Source: Haloferula luteola
Lineage (GTDB): Bacteria; Verrucomicrobiota; Verrucomicrobiia; Verrucomicrobiales; Akkermansiaceae
DNA: 64,000 nt
Direction of reading: 5' to 3'
Assembly (NCBI RefSeq): GCF_014201715.1
Contig: NZ_JACHFD010000001.1
Location: 186,001-250,000, forward strand
Below the pieces are notes generated by a model. That model was not told the origin of the DNA. It searched no databases and was given only the letters and a program-made list of their open reading frames with translations. Positions 37,345 to 46,557 of the stretch are shown piece by piece; within the stretch, counting starts at the first letter, position 1; every line of letters starts with the position of its first letter. The translations under genes were made by a program, and so were the position numbers.

Positions 37345-38477
37345 ATCTCCTGCGTCTTTCCTGGATCCAGCTCACCCGACACCGGGTGCGCTCGCTGCTG
37401 ACGATTCTAGGCGTGGCATCGGGGATGTTCCTTTTCACTGCGGTGGAGACCCTCCAACGCTCTCTGACGCGGGCAACCAAGGCAACGGCGGCAGATACTA
37501 CGTTGGTGGTGTATCGTGAGAATCGCTTCTGCCCATCGACCAGCCGTCTGCCCGAGCACTACGCCGACGAGATCCGCCGGATCGACGGGGTGCGGGAAGT
37601 GATCCCTGTGCAAGTGGTGGTGAACCACTGCGGGGCATCGTTGGATGTCGTGACTTTTCGCGGCGTGCCGCCAGAGCAGCTCAAGCGATTCGCACCCGAA
37701 ATTGAGATCATGGAAGGGAGCGAGGAGGCATGGTTGGAGCGCGACGACGGGGCTTTGCTGGGGGAGGTCTTCGCCCAACGACGCGGACTTTCCCCCGGTG
37801 ATCGCTTTGATGCAGCAGGTGTGACCGTCACGGTTTCCGGGGTCCTCCGCTCACCTCACGTCCAGGACAACAACGTGGCCTATGTGAAGTTGCCGTTTCT
37901 TCAACAAGCATCCCGCGCGGGGCTGGGCGTCGTTACCCAATTCAACGTGAGGGTGGAATCCGGCGATGATCTCAAGCGCGTATCGGAGCGCATCGACGAG
38001 CAATTCGACTCCGGTCAGGAGCCGACGGACACACGACCGGAAAAGGCATTCTTTGCTGAGACCGCGAAGGAGCTGGTCGAGCTGATCGGCTTCACCCGCT
38101 GGCTCGGGGTGGGAGCCGTGGTGGCGGTTGCCGCGCTGGTGGCCAATGCGCTGCTGCTCGTGGTCCGCGGCCGGGTCAAAGAAAACGCCGTCCTGCGCAC
38201 CCTCGGATTCCCTAGCCGAGCGATCGCGACCTTGGTGGTGAGTGAAGGAGGCATGCTCGGCTTGGCCGGCGGCGGTGCGGGAGTAGGACTGGCCGCGGCA
38301 TTTCTGCAATGGCAGAGTTTCACGATGGGCAATGAGGGGCAGACCCTCGCCGTTCGGCCTGACGGATGGGTCGTGATCGTTGGCATCGGCTCCGGTCTGT
38401 TGCTGGGGGTTTTCTCTTCATTGTGGCCCGCCTATCAAGCGATCCGCCAACCGATTGTTCATAGCCTGCGACACTGA
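37329..38477 (+). CDS. FtsX-like ABC permease, first of a pair
   Basis: This 382-residue MacB/LolC-type permease has an N-terminal helix (about 20-40, SLLTILGVASGMFLFTAVE). A periplasmic MacB_PCD-like domain (about 45-240) is followed by three C-terminal membrane helices (about 256-280, 312-335, 350-372). It starts within the end of the ATPase gene. A second permease follows after 3 bp, so the complex is probably a heterodimer. With no substrate-defining residues, cargo is unknown; the flanking Cys-rich proteins hint at metals or a redox-active compound. Confidence 0.9.
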   Translation: MRRFLNLLRLSWIQLTRHRVRSLLTILGVASGMFLFTAVETLQRSLTRATKATAADTTLVVYRENRFCPSTSRLPEHYADEIRRIDGVREVIPVQVVVNHCGASLDVVTFRGVPPEQLKRFAPEIEIMEGSEEAWLERDDGALLGEVFAQRRGLSPGDRFDAAGVTVTVSGVLRSPHVQDNNVAYVKLPFLQQASRAGLGVVTQFNVRVESGDDLKRVSERIDEQFDSGQEPTDTRPEKAFFAETAKELVELIGFTRWLGVGAVVAVAALVANALLLVVRGRVKENAVLRTLGFPSRAIATLVVSEGGMLGLAGGGAGVGLAAAFLQWQSFTMGNEGQTLAVRPDGWVVIVGIGSGLLLGVFSSLWPAYQAIRQPIVHSLRH

Positions 38478-38480
38478 GTC

Positions 38481-39632
38481 ATGCTGCCCTTTAGCTACGC
38501 CACGCGGAATCTGTTCCGCTCAAAGACCCGGCTGCTGCAGACGATTGGCGGCAGCACGCTGGTGGTGCTCCTCGTAATGGCCGCGGTGGCGATCAACCAA
38601 GGCATGAATCACGTGCTCTCGGCTTCCGGCTCGCCGCGCAATGTGATCCTCGTGGGGTCCGGTTCCGAGGAAAGCGTGCAACGCAGTGAGGTGCCTGAAA
38701 GAGCCGCAGGAATCGCCGCAGCGAGTGTCCCCGGAGTTTCCGAAGCCCTCGGCGTGAGAGCGGTGTCCGGTGAGATCCACTACATGAACTACCTCGACTT
38801 TCCCGGACATGTGCGCACTCAGGCGTTGATCCGGGGGGTCACCCCCGAAGCCTTGCGGGTGCATCCGGAGGTGCGGTTGACAGAGGGGCATTTCCCACGA
38901 GCCGGAGAAGTCATGATCGGTCGACTGGCATGGCGGAAACTCGACGTCCCAGAAGACAGCCTGCCCATCGGAAGTCGCTTGCAGCTCAGCGATCAGGAAC
39001 TGACGGTGGCGGGAAAATTCGCCGCGCCGGGGACCGTTCTCGAGTCGGAGGTATGGGCGACCCTCGGAGACATCCGCGTGCTGGCCCAGCGCGATACCCT
39101 CTCGTGCGTGGTGCTACGCCTCGACGATCCCGCGGATTTCCCCGAAGCGGATCTTTTCGCCAAACAACGGCTCGACCTCGAACTCACGGCGATGCGCGAG
39201 AGCGACTACTATGGCCGCTTGAGTCGCTTCTTCGGCCCGCTGCGTGCGATGATCTGGATCACCGCGGGACTGATCGGCGCGGGAGCGGTGTTGGGCGGAG
39301 TGAACACGCTCTACGCGGCATTCGCTTCGCGCGTGCGAGAGATGGCGACGCTTCAGGCGATTGGCTTCAGCCGTGGGACGCTACTGCTGAGCCTCATCCA
39401 GGAAAGTTTGCTAGCCTGTCTGACTGGCACGTTGATCGCCTCAGGGATCGCCATGGTGTTTCTGGATGGCCGCACCGTCCCGTTTTCGATCGGTGCCTTC
39501 ACCGTCGAAATCGACCCCGGCGTGGCCCTGACCGGCGTGGTCACCGGGATTCTCCTCGGCCTGCTTGGAGCGATTCCCCCCGCGATCCGCTGTTTGAAAC
39601 CTGCGCTGCCGACGGCGCTTCGAATGTCCTGA
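38481..39632 (+). CDS. FtsX-like ABC permease, second of a pair
   Basis: This 383-residue protein has the same layout as its upstream neighbour: helix about 18-37 (IGGSTLVVLLVMAAVAINQG), a MacB_PCD-like periplasmic domain, then three membrane helices. The helices lie at about 252-275, 300-325 and 345-370 and include the FtsX motif REMATLQAIGFSRGTLL. It is transcribed with the adaptor, ATPase and first permease. Confidence 0.9.
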   Translation: MLPFSYATRNLFRSKTRLLQTIGGSTLVVLLVMAAVAINQGMNHVLSASGSPRNVILVGSGSEESVQRSEVPERAAGIAAASVPGVSEALGVRAVSGEIHYMNYLDFPGHVRTQALIRGVTPEALRVHPEVRLTEGHFPRAGEVMIGRLAWRKLDVPEDSLPIGSRLQLSDQELTVAGKFAAPGTVLESEVWATLGDIRVLAQRDTLSCVVLRLDDPADFPEADLFAKQRLDLELTAMRESDYYGRLSRFFGPLRAMIWITAGLIGAGAVLGGVNTLYAAFASRVREMATLQAIGFSRGTLLLSLIQESLLACLTGTLIASGIAMVFLDGRTVPFSIGAFTVEIDPGVALTGVVTGILLGLLGAIPPAIRCLKPALPTALRMS

Positions 39633-39647
39633 TTCTTCCTAACTGAA

Positions 39648-40202
39648 ATGATGACGATGAAACTGAAATCCACCCTCCTTTTCGCGGCGTCGGCCCTGCT
39701 GTTCGCCGCCTGCCAGAAGAACGACCCTACTGCCAGCCCAGGGGTGACGAAGACGGACTCCAGTCCGAGTCCCGCGCTGTCCGCCATTCTCGATGCCTCG
39801 GTCACAGGAGATGCGGTACCGATTCACATTTTGCGTGAAACCGCCCAGCCGGGCGACACCGTGACGGTCAGGGGCCGCGTGATGGGCAACGCCAGCCCTT
39901 TTGTGGAAGGCCGTGCCGCTTTCATCATCGGCGATCCGGAAGTCCTGACCGCGTGCAGCGACAACGAGGGCGACGAATGCGAGACCCCATGGGACAATTG
40001 TTGCGACACTCCTGAAGACAAGAAGAGGGGCACGGCGACGGTTCAAATCGTCGGGGCCGATGGTCGGGTGTTGAAGGAAGGTGTCGAGGGCGTGGGAGGC
40101 GTCGGCAAGCTGGTGACTCTCACCGTGTCGGGCACCGTCGCGGAGGGGTCGTCACCCGAGCTTCTGGTGATTGATGCACGCGCGATTGACGTGGTTCGAT
40201 GA
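39648..40202 (+). CDS. Cys-rich lipoprotein ending the efflux operon
   Basis: This 184-residue lipoprotein has the lipobox LLFAAC with the acylated Cys at about residue 22. The mature domain has an OB-like beta pattern (TVTVRGRVMGN near 70) and a conspicuous acidic cysteine cluster at about 103-123 (ACSDNEGDECETPWDNCCDT). It ends in a beta region (LLVIDARAIDVVR). It starts 15 bp after the second permease. The two Cys-rich envelope proteins at either end of the operon support a metal- or redox-linked function; no family was recognised. Confidence 0.65.
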   Translation: MMTMKLKSTLLFAASALLFAACQKNDPTASPGVTKTDSSPSPALSAILDASVTGDAVPIHILRETAQPGDTVTVRGRVMGNASPFVEGRAAFIIGDPEVLTACSDNEGDECETPWDNCCDTPEDKKRGTATVQIVGADGRVLKEGVEGVGGVGKLVTLTVSGTVAEGSSPELLVIDARAIDVVR

Positions 40203-40359
40203 GGCTTGGGTGAGGTGCAACGAAGACCCATCCCATGGACATTTCTTCTTGATGATCATACCCTTGAAGACATAAATGGCGATCCTGCCATGAGCTGGGC
40301 ATTTCCAAGGACTTGGCCAGGAGCACGAATCGCAGGTTTCCCGACACCCCCAGAAAACC

Positions 40360-41331
40360 ATGAGCCGCATCTCTCAAGCCCGTCTCGATCGAGCCTTCGA
40401 GCAACTCCAGACCATCTCACCCGAAGACCACGCCAAGGTCATCGCCCTTGCGAATCTCGTCCGATCTCCACGCAGTTTCATTTTTAAGACTCCGGATGAT
40501 CATGGGATGACGGACTGGCACGATCTCGTGATCCCGTCGGACGACCAAGTTCCCCTGGAAGCCTGGTACATCCCGGCCCAAGGGGGTGAGAGCGACAAGC
40601 TGGTGATTTTCAACCATGCGCTGCCGATGTGTCGTTCCGGATTTCCCGGGCATTTTGGGCTGCCGTGGAGTGGCTTCGATGAGGCCGAGATCGACTTTGT
40701 CCTCCAATACAAGCACCTCACAGAAGCGGGCTACAATGTCCTGACTTACGACATCCGCAACCACGGCAACAGTGGCGCGGCCAACCACGGAATCTGTGGC
40801 ATCGGTCAGTGGGAGTGGCGCGATTGTGTGGGGGTGAAGAAATTCGTCGATGCTCACCCGCGGCTTTCCCAAATGAAGGTGGCTCTCTTCAGCCAGTGCA
40901 TGGGAGGAATTTCGCAGTATGCCGCGATCACCAAACATCCCGAATTGTTCGAGAATGTGCTCTGCATGTGCAGCCCCCTCGTCCCCAACATGACGGCGAT
41001 CTTCGATGCCTTCTCCAGTCTGCAGGGCATCAGCCAGTATCAGGAGTTGATCGATCTGGAACTCCTCAAGATGGGCGCTTTCCCCGCCAGTGCTATGGGC
41101 GGCGAAATATGGGCAGAGGCCGTCACCATGCCGGTCCTCATGTGGCAGGTCCGCGATGATGCCTGGACGAGAAATCCTGAGGACGCCCAGAAGACTTTCG
41201 ATCGGCTCGGAAGCACGGAGAAAGAGATGATCTGGATCGAAGGGACAACCCGGCGATTCCGGGACGGATACAATTACTTCGGCCGCGAACCCGAGAAGGT
41301 GCTGTCGTTCCTGGCAAAACACATGGCTTGA
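40360..41331 (+). CDS. Alpha/beta hydrolase with probable Cys nucleophile
   Basis: This 323-residue cytoplasmic protein has an alpha/beta-hydrolase fold. Strands around KLVIFNHALPMCRSG (oxyanion region) and YNVLTYDIRNHGNSG are followed by a nucleophile elbow reading ALFSQCMGGISQY. The elbow has Cys at the position normally held by Ser, as in dienelactone hydrolases. A late Asp (VRDDAWTRNPEDAQ) could complete the triad; the usual His near the end is less clear (AKHMA). The substrate is unknown. It is a single gene, not in an operon. Confidence 0.75.
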   Translation: MSRISQARLDRAFEQLQTISPEDHAKVIALANLVRSPRSFIFKTPDDHGMTDWHDLVIPSDDQVPLEAWYIPAQGGESDKLVIFNHALPMCRSGFPGHFGLPWSGFDEAEIDFVLQYKHLTEAGYNVLTYDIRNHGNSGAANHGICGIGQWEWRDCVGVKKFVDAHPRLSQMKVALFSQCMGGISQYAAITKHPELFENVLCMCSPLVPNMTAIFDAFSSLQGISQYQELIDLELLKMGAFPASAMGGEIWAEAVTMPVLMWQVRDDAWTRNPEDAQKTFDRLGSTEKEMIWIEGTTRRFRDGYNYFGREPEKVLSFLAKHMA

Positions 41332-41442
41332 ACGCGCGAGCCGGAGCCCACTCTCGACGGAGAGCATCGGGAGTTTGCGGAACGGCAGGTGTGCGAGGCG
41401 CCCCGTTCTGCCCTCTCCCGCAGCGAGGGGTCTTCCACCATG

Positions 41443-41487
41443 AAAAAAGCCGCCATCCCGTGAAGGATGACGGCTTATGGCTTTTTG
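41443..41487 (-). terminator. Terminator of pnp
   Basis: In the leftward sense AAGCCGTCATCC pairs with GGATGGCGGCTT around a TTCACG loop, followed by TTTTT. It lies 16 bp downstream of the pnp stop. Confidence 0.88.
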
Positions 41488-41502
41488 GGAGAATCCCGAT
41501 GA

Positions 41503-43644
41503 TCAGGCTTCAGCAGGAGCCTCGGTGGACTCGTCGGCTTTCTGATCGCGGAGATAAGCACGGCGGCTCATCTTCACGCGGCCTTTCTCGTCGACACCGA
41601 TGCACTTGGCGGTGACGACATCGCCCTTCTTGACGACGTCTTCGACCTTCTCGGTGCGGCCTTCCTGGAGTTCGGACACGTGAATGAGTCCGTCCTTACC
41701 TGGCAGGACTTCCATGAAGGCACCGAAGTTGGTGACCGAAACGACCGGACCGGTGTAGGACTTGCCGACTTCGATTTCGGCGAAGATGCGCTCGATGAGC
41801 GACTTCGCACGGTTGAGGCCTTCTTCCTTGGAGGCGTAGATGTGAACGGTGCCGTCATCCTCGATGTTGATGTCGGCGCCGGACTCGGCCTGGATGCCCT
41901 TGATGTTCTTCCCGCCAGGCCCGATGAGTTCGCCGATGCGATCCGCAGGGATCTTGACGGAGACGATGCGGGGAGCGTGCGGGCTGAGGTCCTGAGGCGT
42001 TGCCACGGCTTCGGTCATCTTGGCGATGACGGTGGTGCGGCCGACCTTGGCGAGCTTGATGGCTTCTTCCAGGATGGACAGGGGAAGCCCGGGCAACTTG
42101 AGGTCGAGCTGGAAGCCGGTGACACCGTCATCGGTGCCGCAAAGCTTGAAGTCCATGTCGCCGTAGAAGTCCTCGGAACCGATGATGTCGAGGAGCACCT
42201 TGTGCTCTTTCATGGTGCCGTCTTCGTTCCAATCGGTCACCAGACCGCAGGAAATGCCGCCCACGGGAGCCTTCAGCGGCACGCCTGCGCAGAGCAGCGA
42301 CATGGTGCCGGCACACACGGTAGCCATGGAGGTGGAACCATTCGATTCGGTCACCTCGGAGGAAACGCGCATGGCATAGGGGAAGACATCCTCATCGGGG
42401 ATCACCGGAGCGATCGAGCGCTCGGCAAGGGCACCGTGACCGATTTCACGACGGTTGAGACCGCCCATGCGACCGGTTTCACCGACCGAGAAGGGAGGGA
42501 AGTTGTAGTGAAGGATGAAACGCTTGTTGTCCTCACCACCGGCGTAGTTGTCGAAGTATTGCTTCTCATCGGCCGGAGCGAGGGTGCAGATGCCGAGGGC
42601 TTGCGTTTCGCCACGGGCGAAGATGGCGGAACCGTGGACACGTGGCAGCGAATTGGCTTCGGCGAACAAGGGGCGGAGCTCCTGGATCTGGCGACCATCG
42701 GCGCGCACGCCCTTCTCCATGATGGAGAGGCGGAATGCCTTCTTCTGGATGTATTCGAAAACCTGTTCGATCTCGAACTCGGTGGTCTCCGGGTAGCGGG
42801 CCATGATGGCGGCTTCGACTTCGTCGCGCAGGGCGCCGACTTTCTTGCCACGCTCGACCTTGGAAGCGGCGTAGATGGCGTCCTCAATGCGGTCGCCAGC
42901 GATTTCGTAACCGACTTCCAGGAGTTCGTCCTTGGCCACGGTCACGGTGTATTCGCGCTTCGGCTTGCCGCAGAGGCGCACGAGTTCTTCCTGAGCTTCG
43001 ACCAGCTGCTGGACGGCGGCTTGGGCGAAATGGAGGGCCTTCACGAATTCTTCTTCCGGAAGCTGATCGGCAGCTCCTTCGATCATGATGACATCGGTCT
43101 TGTTGCCGACGTAGATCAGGTCGAGATCGCTGTCTTCGCGCTCTTCGAAAGTGGGGTTGATGACGAATTCACCGTCGATGCGGCCGACGCGCACGGCACC
43201 GATCGGGCCGGCGAAGGGGACATCGGAGATGGCGAGAGCGGCGGAAGCGCCGTTCATCGAAAGGATGTCGGAGTCGTTGATCTGATCGGCCGAGAGAAGC
43301 AGGGCGATGATCTGGGTGTCGTAGAGGTAACCCTTCGGGAAGAGCGGCCGCAGGGGGCGGTCGGTCATGCGGGAGGTGAGGATTTCCTTCTCAGTCGGAC
43401 GGCCTTCGCGCTTGAAGTAGCCACCGGGGAACTGGCCGGCTGCGGATGCCTTTTCCTTGTACTCGACGGAGAGCGGGAACCAGGTTTGGCCCGCCTTGAT
43501 CTTGGTTTGCGACACGGCGGTCACCAGAACGGTGGTTTCGCCGCAGGAAACGACCACGGCACCGTCGGCGAGCTTTGCGAGCTTGCCGGTTTCGATGGTG
43601 ATCGGGTTCGAGCCGACCTGGCTCGTGACTTTGTGGATGTTCAT
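41503..43644 (-). CDS. pnp: Polyribonucleotide nucleotidyltransferase
   Basis: This 713-residue PNPase degrades RNA 3'-5' phosphorolytically as a trimer. It has two RNase PH cores (about 10-220, containing FFKREGRPTEKE-like FKREGRPTEKEILTSR, and about 310-540), an all-alpha linker, a KH domain (about 560-620, IGELIGPGGKNIKGIQ) and an S1 domain (about 625-695, GPVVSVTNFGAFMEV). The ATG at 43644 (MNIHKVTSQVG) gives the standard length; longer frames are spurious. rpsO lies immediately upstream on the same strand, the order conserved in many bacteria. Confidence 0.97.
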   Translation of the reverse strand: MNIHKVTSQVGSNPITIETGKLAKLADGAVVVSCGETTVLVTAVSQTKIKAGQTWFPLSVEYKEKASAAGQFPGGYFKREGRPTEKEILTSRMTDRPLRPLFPKGYLYDTQIIALLLSADQINDSDILSMNGASAALAISDVPFAGPIGAVRVGRIDGEFVINPTFEEREDSDLDLIYVGNKTDVIMIEGAADQLPEEEFVKALHFAQAAVQQLVEAQEELVRLCGKPKREYTVTVAKDELLEVGYEIAGDRIEDAIYAASKVERGKKVGALRDEVEAAIMARYPETTEFEIEQVFEYIQKKAFRLSIMEKGVRADGRQIQELRPLFAEANSLPRVHGSAIFARGETQALGICTLAPADEKQYFDNYAGGEDNKRFILHYNFPPFSVGETGRMGGLNRREIGHGALAERSIAPVIPDEDVFPYAMRVSSEVTESNGSTSMATVCAGTMSLLCAGVPLKAPVGGISCGLVTDWNEDGTMKEHKVLLDIIGSEDFYGDMDFKLCGTDDGVTGFQLDLKLPGLPLSILEEAIKLAKVGRTTVIAKMTEAVATPQDLSPHAPRIVSVKIPADRIGELIGPGGKNIKGIQAESGADINIEDDGTVHIYASKEEGLNRAKSLIERIFAEIEVGKSYTGPVVSVTNFGAFMEVLPGKDGLIHVSELQEGRTEKVEDVVKKGDVVTAKCIGVDEKGRVKMSRRAYLRDQKADESTEAPAEA

Positions 43645-43821
43645 TCGATGTATGCTTACTGACGTGAACCCGCCTTTCGGTGGCGGGCGGGAGGCCGAAA
43701 TCCGATTTCGATCTCCCTCTGGAGCCCGTCCACTCGGACGGGGGCGTGGTTTCGAAGTTTCCCGGGTTTGAAGGTTGTTGGGAGAACTCCACGCCGGGGG
43801 GCCAATCCATGCCACCCAGCG

Positions 43822-43855
43822 CAAAACGAAACGGCCACGGATGCACCGTGGCCGT
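43822..43855 (-). terminator. Terminator/attenuator between rpsO and pnp
   Basis: ACGGCCACGG (43831-43840) is perfectly complementary to CCGTGGCCGT (43846-43855) with a 5-base loop. In the leftward sense it is followed by TTCGTTTT. It lies 20 bp after the rpsO stop and may separate or tune rpsO and pnp expression. Confidence 0.8.
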
Positions 43856-43874
43856 CTCGGAAAAGGATGGTCGA

Positions 43875-44132
43875 TTAGCGGCGAAGGCCGAGACCCTTGA
43901 TCAACTTCTGGTAGCGTTCCTCGTCGATCGCCTTGAGGTAGTCGAGCAGCTTGCGGCGCTGGGCCACGAGCTTGAGCAAACCGCGGCGGGACGAGGTGTC
44001 CTTCTTGTGAATGCCGAGGTGCTCGGTGAGGTGCTTGATGCGAACGGTCAGGTTGGCGACTTGATAGTCAGCGCTGCCGGTGTCGGTGTCGTGGACTTTG
44101 TAGTCCGCGGGATTGATGGTGCTTTCGCTCAT
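43875..44132 (-). CDS. rpsO: 30S ribosomal protein S15
   Basis: This 85-residue protein matches S15. It has the helical pattern [39 protein letters not shown] and [21 protein letters not shown]15 binds the 16S rRNA central domain and nucleates the platform. The ATG at 44132 gives the expected length; an in-frame ATG at 44159 is less likely. It lies upstream of pnp on the same strand. Confidence 0.96.
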   Translation of the reverse strand: MSESTINPADYKVHDTDTGSADYQVANLTVRIKHLTEHLGIHKKDTSSRRGLLKLVAQRRKLLDYLKAIDEERYQKLIKGLGLRR

Positions 44133-44273
44133 GGAATAGACTTGGTTCGATCCAGCCACCTTGGCCGGTCCGCCCTAGGTCGGGACCGCGGAGGAAAGCG
44201 GAAATTCCTACGATTGCAAGGATAGATTCACGCCAAGGAGGTCATCTGGAAGCCCTTCGGCCCGAAGGCTCCG

Positions 44274-45500
44274 CTATTCCGGCTGGCTCGCCGACGCCGC
44301 ATCCTTGGGCACTGGCAAGAGTTGGGTCAAGCGGCTCTCGAGGAGCGAGGTCAAAGGCCCGGCACCGCCCTTTTGGGGAAGATCCCCGCTTTCCAGTAGA
44401 TCGCTGACCGCAATCGGAGCATCGGCCACCACTCGCGCGTCGCGTGGGCACGGATAGGTCGGAAAGCCGAAGAGATCCTCCTCCAGTTTCATCAGGGTCT
44501 CTGCCCGTCGATTCAAGCTGGGGTGGGAAAGTAGGTAATCGCCAATGTAGCTGTGGGCCTGCAGCGCGGTGAACACCGCATCGAGGTCGTCGAGCATGCG
44601 GCGCTTTTCCTCCGCCGATGGTGGACGGTCGGAGTTCAGCAACTGCCGGCGAATGCGGTAGCGCAACGAACGGACCCGCTCGGGAGCGGTCACAGCTCGC
44701 GGGTCGCGACCATGGTGGTCCTCGGCCCCTGCTAGCAGGCGTTCGCAAAGTTGTTCCAAGCGGGATTGGAGCCCCCCCTGCCCCGCTTCGCCGAGGAATT
44801 CGGTCTCCTTCAGCGCCAAGACGCCGGTGCCCAGACGGATGATTCGATCATCGGTCGCCATGGCAGGCCGCGGGGTCCAGCCGATCCGATCTTCCAAGCG
44901 CGACAGTCGCGCATCGAAGGTGGCCTCCACTTCGGGACGGTGCTGGAACTGAATTCCCACAGGAAACAACCACGCCTTGCGCCCCGCCGGGAGTCGGCCT
45001 GCGGCCTTCAGGAGAATCGACGCCACGCCTTCCATCAGCGGGTCGAGTCGTTCATGGTGGTGGTAGATTTCCCCTTCCGGATAGATCACGAGAGGCTGGC
45101 CGCGTTCCAGCAAGCCGATGGCGGTTTTGATCGAGGAAAGGTCGGGGCCATCGCGATCCACGGAAAAGACGCCCATGGCCTGCAGCGACCAGGCGGTGAC
45201 AGGAGAAATTTCAAAGACCTCCCGGGCCGCCATGAAATGGAGACCGAGGCGATGGCGGCGGCCCATTTCGATCATCAGATGGGGATCCGAATGGTCCGCG
45301 TGGTTGGGGGCCAGCAACACCGCATCACCGGCATCGACCCGTGCCCGCACGGCGTCAAAGCCCGCGTCTTCCACCTGATCGACCTGATACTTCCGGCGGA
45401 GAAAGTGGTAGCGATTTGCCGCCAAACCGAGCGGACGGAACCATGGCCGCACAGCGGGCGGACAAAAAGTATAGGGACGATCACTCCTCAAGCGACGCAT
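44274..45500 (-). CDS. 1-acylglycerol-phosphate acyltransferase family protein (PlsC-like)
   Basis: This 408-residue protein has a PlsC/LPLAT domain (about 20-230) with motif I NHADHSD (residues about 65-71), the acceptor region FSVDRDGPD, and motif III VIYPEGEIYHHHERLDPL. Such enzymes acylate lysophosphatidate or related acceptors. The protein is longer than plain PlsC by about 170 C-terminal helical residues of unknown role (AEEKRRMLDDLDAVFTALQ). It lies downstream of smpB on the same strand. Confidence 0.82.
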   Translation of the reverse strand: MRRLRSDRPYTFCPPAVRPWFRPLGLAANRYHFLRRKYQVDQVEDAGFDAVRARVDAGDAVLLAPNHADHSDPHLMIEMGRRHRLGLHFMAAREVFEISPVTAWSLQAMGVFSVDRDGPDLSSIKTAIGLLERGQPLVIYPEGEIYHHHERLDPLMEGVASILLKAAGRLPAGRKAWLFPVGIQFQHRPEVEATFDARLSRLEDRIGWTPRPAMATDDRIIRLGTGVLALKETEFLGEAGQGGLQSRLEQLCERLLAGAEDHHGRDPRAVTAPERVRSLRYRIRRQLLNSDRPPSAEEKRRMLDDLDAVFTALQAHSYIGDYLLSHPSLNRRAETLMKLEEDLFGFPTYPCPRDARVVADAPIAVSDLLESGDLPQKGGAGPLTSLLESRLTQLLPVPKDAASASQPE

Positions 45501-45587
45501 TCCGGGAGTGTCGGAATCTCGCGACCGAGATTCAAGCTTCGCAGGAGTCGCTGAGGCGATCGCTGCTGCCGGTGCCCGAATGGGCTG

Positions 45588-46046
45588 TCACTGCCGGTTG
45601 AAACGGGCGACTTCTCGCTGGGCCTCGCGCAGTTCGACCTTCTTTTTCAGGTCGTGGCGCTGATCGGTGTGGGTCTTGCCCTTACCGACACCCAGTTCGA
45701 CTTTCACCCGGCCGTTTTTCCAGTACATGCGGAGGCATGGCAGGGTCGAACCTTTGACCTCCATGGCGTGCTCCAGCTTGTGGATCTCCTGTTTGTGGAG
45801 AAGCAGGCGCCGGGGCCGGCGGATATCGTGCTGAAACCACTTTCCAGCAGTTTCCCAAGGCTGAATGTGGCAGCCATAGAGAAACATCTGCCCCCGATCG
45901 ATGCGCGCGAAGGCATCGGCGATGTTCACCTTTCCTTCGCGGATCGACTTCACCTCGGTGCCCTTCAACTCGAGACCTGCCTCGTAGGTCTCCGAAATGT
46001 GGAAGTCGCGGCGCGCCTTGCGGTTGTTAGCAATATCGGCGCTCAT
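45588..46046 (-). CDS. smpB: SsrA-binding protein
   Basis: This 152-residue SmpB binds tmRNA for trans-translation rescue of stalled ribosomes. Landmarks are ANNRKARRDFHISETYEAG at the start, LKGTEVKSIREGKVNIADAF, RRLLLHKQEIHKL, and the basic tail GKGKTHTDQRHDLKKK. The start at 46046 (MSADIAN) matches the usual short N-terminus. It is between rpoZ and the acyltransferase. The tmRNA gene is not in the window. Confidence 0.96.
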   Translation of the reverse strand: MSADIANNRKARRDFHISETYEAGLELKGTEVKSIREGKVNIADAFARIDRGQMFLYGCHIQPWETAGKWFQHDIRRPRRLLLHKQEIHKLEHAMEVKGSTLPCLRMYWKNGRVKVELGVGKGKTHTDQRHDLKKKVELREAQREVARFNRQ

Positions 46047-46084
46047 GAATGGCACAATGGACCTGATGGCCCGGGCCGCAAGCC

Positions 46085-46357
46085 TCAGCCGTTGATCGGT
46101 TCGCCAGTGAGACGGATTTTGCCTTCAATGATTTCCTGAAGGGCAATATCAGCGGCACCCATGCTAGGGACCGTCGGGATCAGAGGCGAACGACCGCTGT
46201 TCAACTGGCGGACCCGCTTGGAAACCATATTGATGAGAACCAGGGGATCGCTCACGACTTCAGACGCCTTCTCGACAAGATCGCTTTTCATGGGTGTGCC
46301 TGCAAACCGGGAATGGGGCTTCGGCTGCTCGAACGGGATGATATTGTCTTGAGACAT
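46085..46357 (-). CDS. rpoZ: DNA-directed RNA polymerase omega subunit
   Basis: This 90-residue protein matches omega: KASEVVSDPLVLINMVSKRV, RQLNSGRSPLI and ADIALQEIIEGKI. Omega aids beta' folding and assembly of RNA polymerase. An in-frame extension to 46516 exists, but the ATG at 46357 fits the family. It precedes smpB by 38 bp on the same strand. Confidence 0.88.
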   Translation of the reverse strand: MSQDNIIPFEQPKPHSRFAGTPMKSDLVEKASEVVSDPLVLINMVSKRVRQLNSGRSPLIPTVPSMGAADIALQEIIEGKIRLTGEPING

Positions 46358-46557
46358 GCCAAGCCAGCCGGCCATTCCGCGGCCGGGACGCGGAGGAAAT
46401 GGGCTTTCGGGGCACTTGACAAGACGAAACTCGGGCACATGAGTTATTTTCCCTGCAGAAACGAGATTTAGGCCCCTTGCGGCACGATTTCGCGGGTGTA
46501 AGCGCTTCACGATCACTCTCCTTGCCGATTCCCGGGTCCCTCTCTTAGTTTCGTTCC

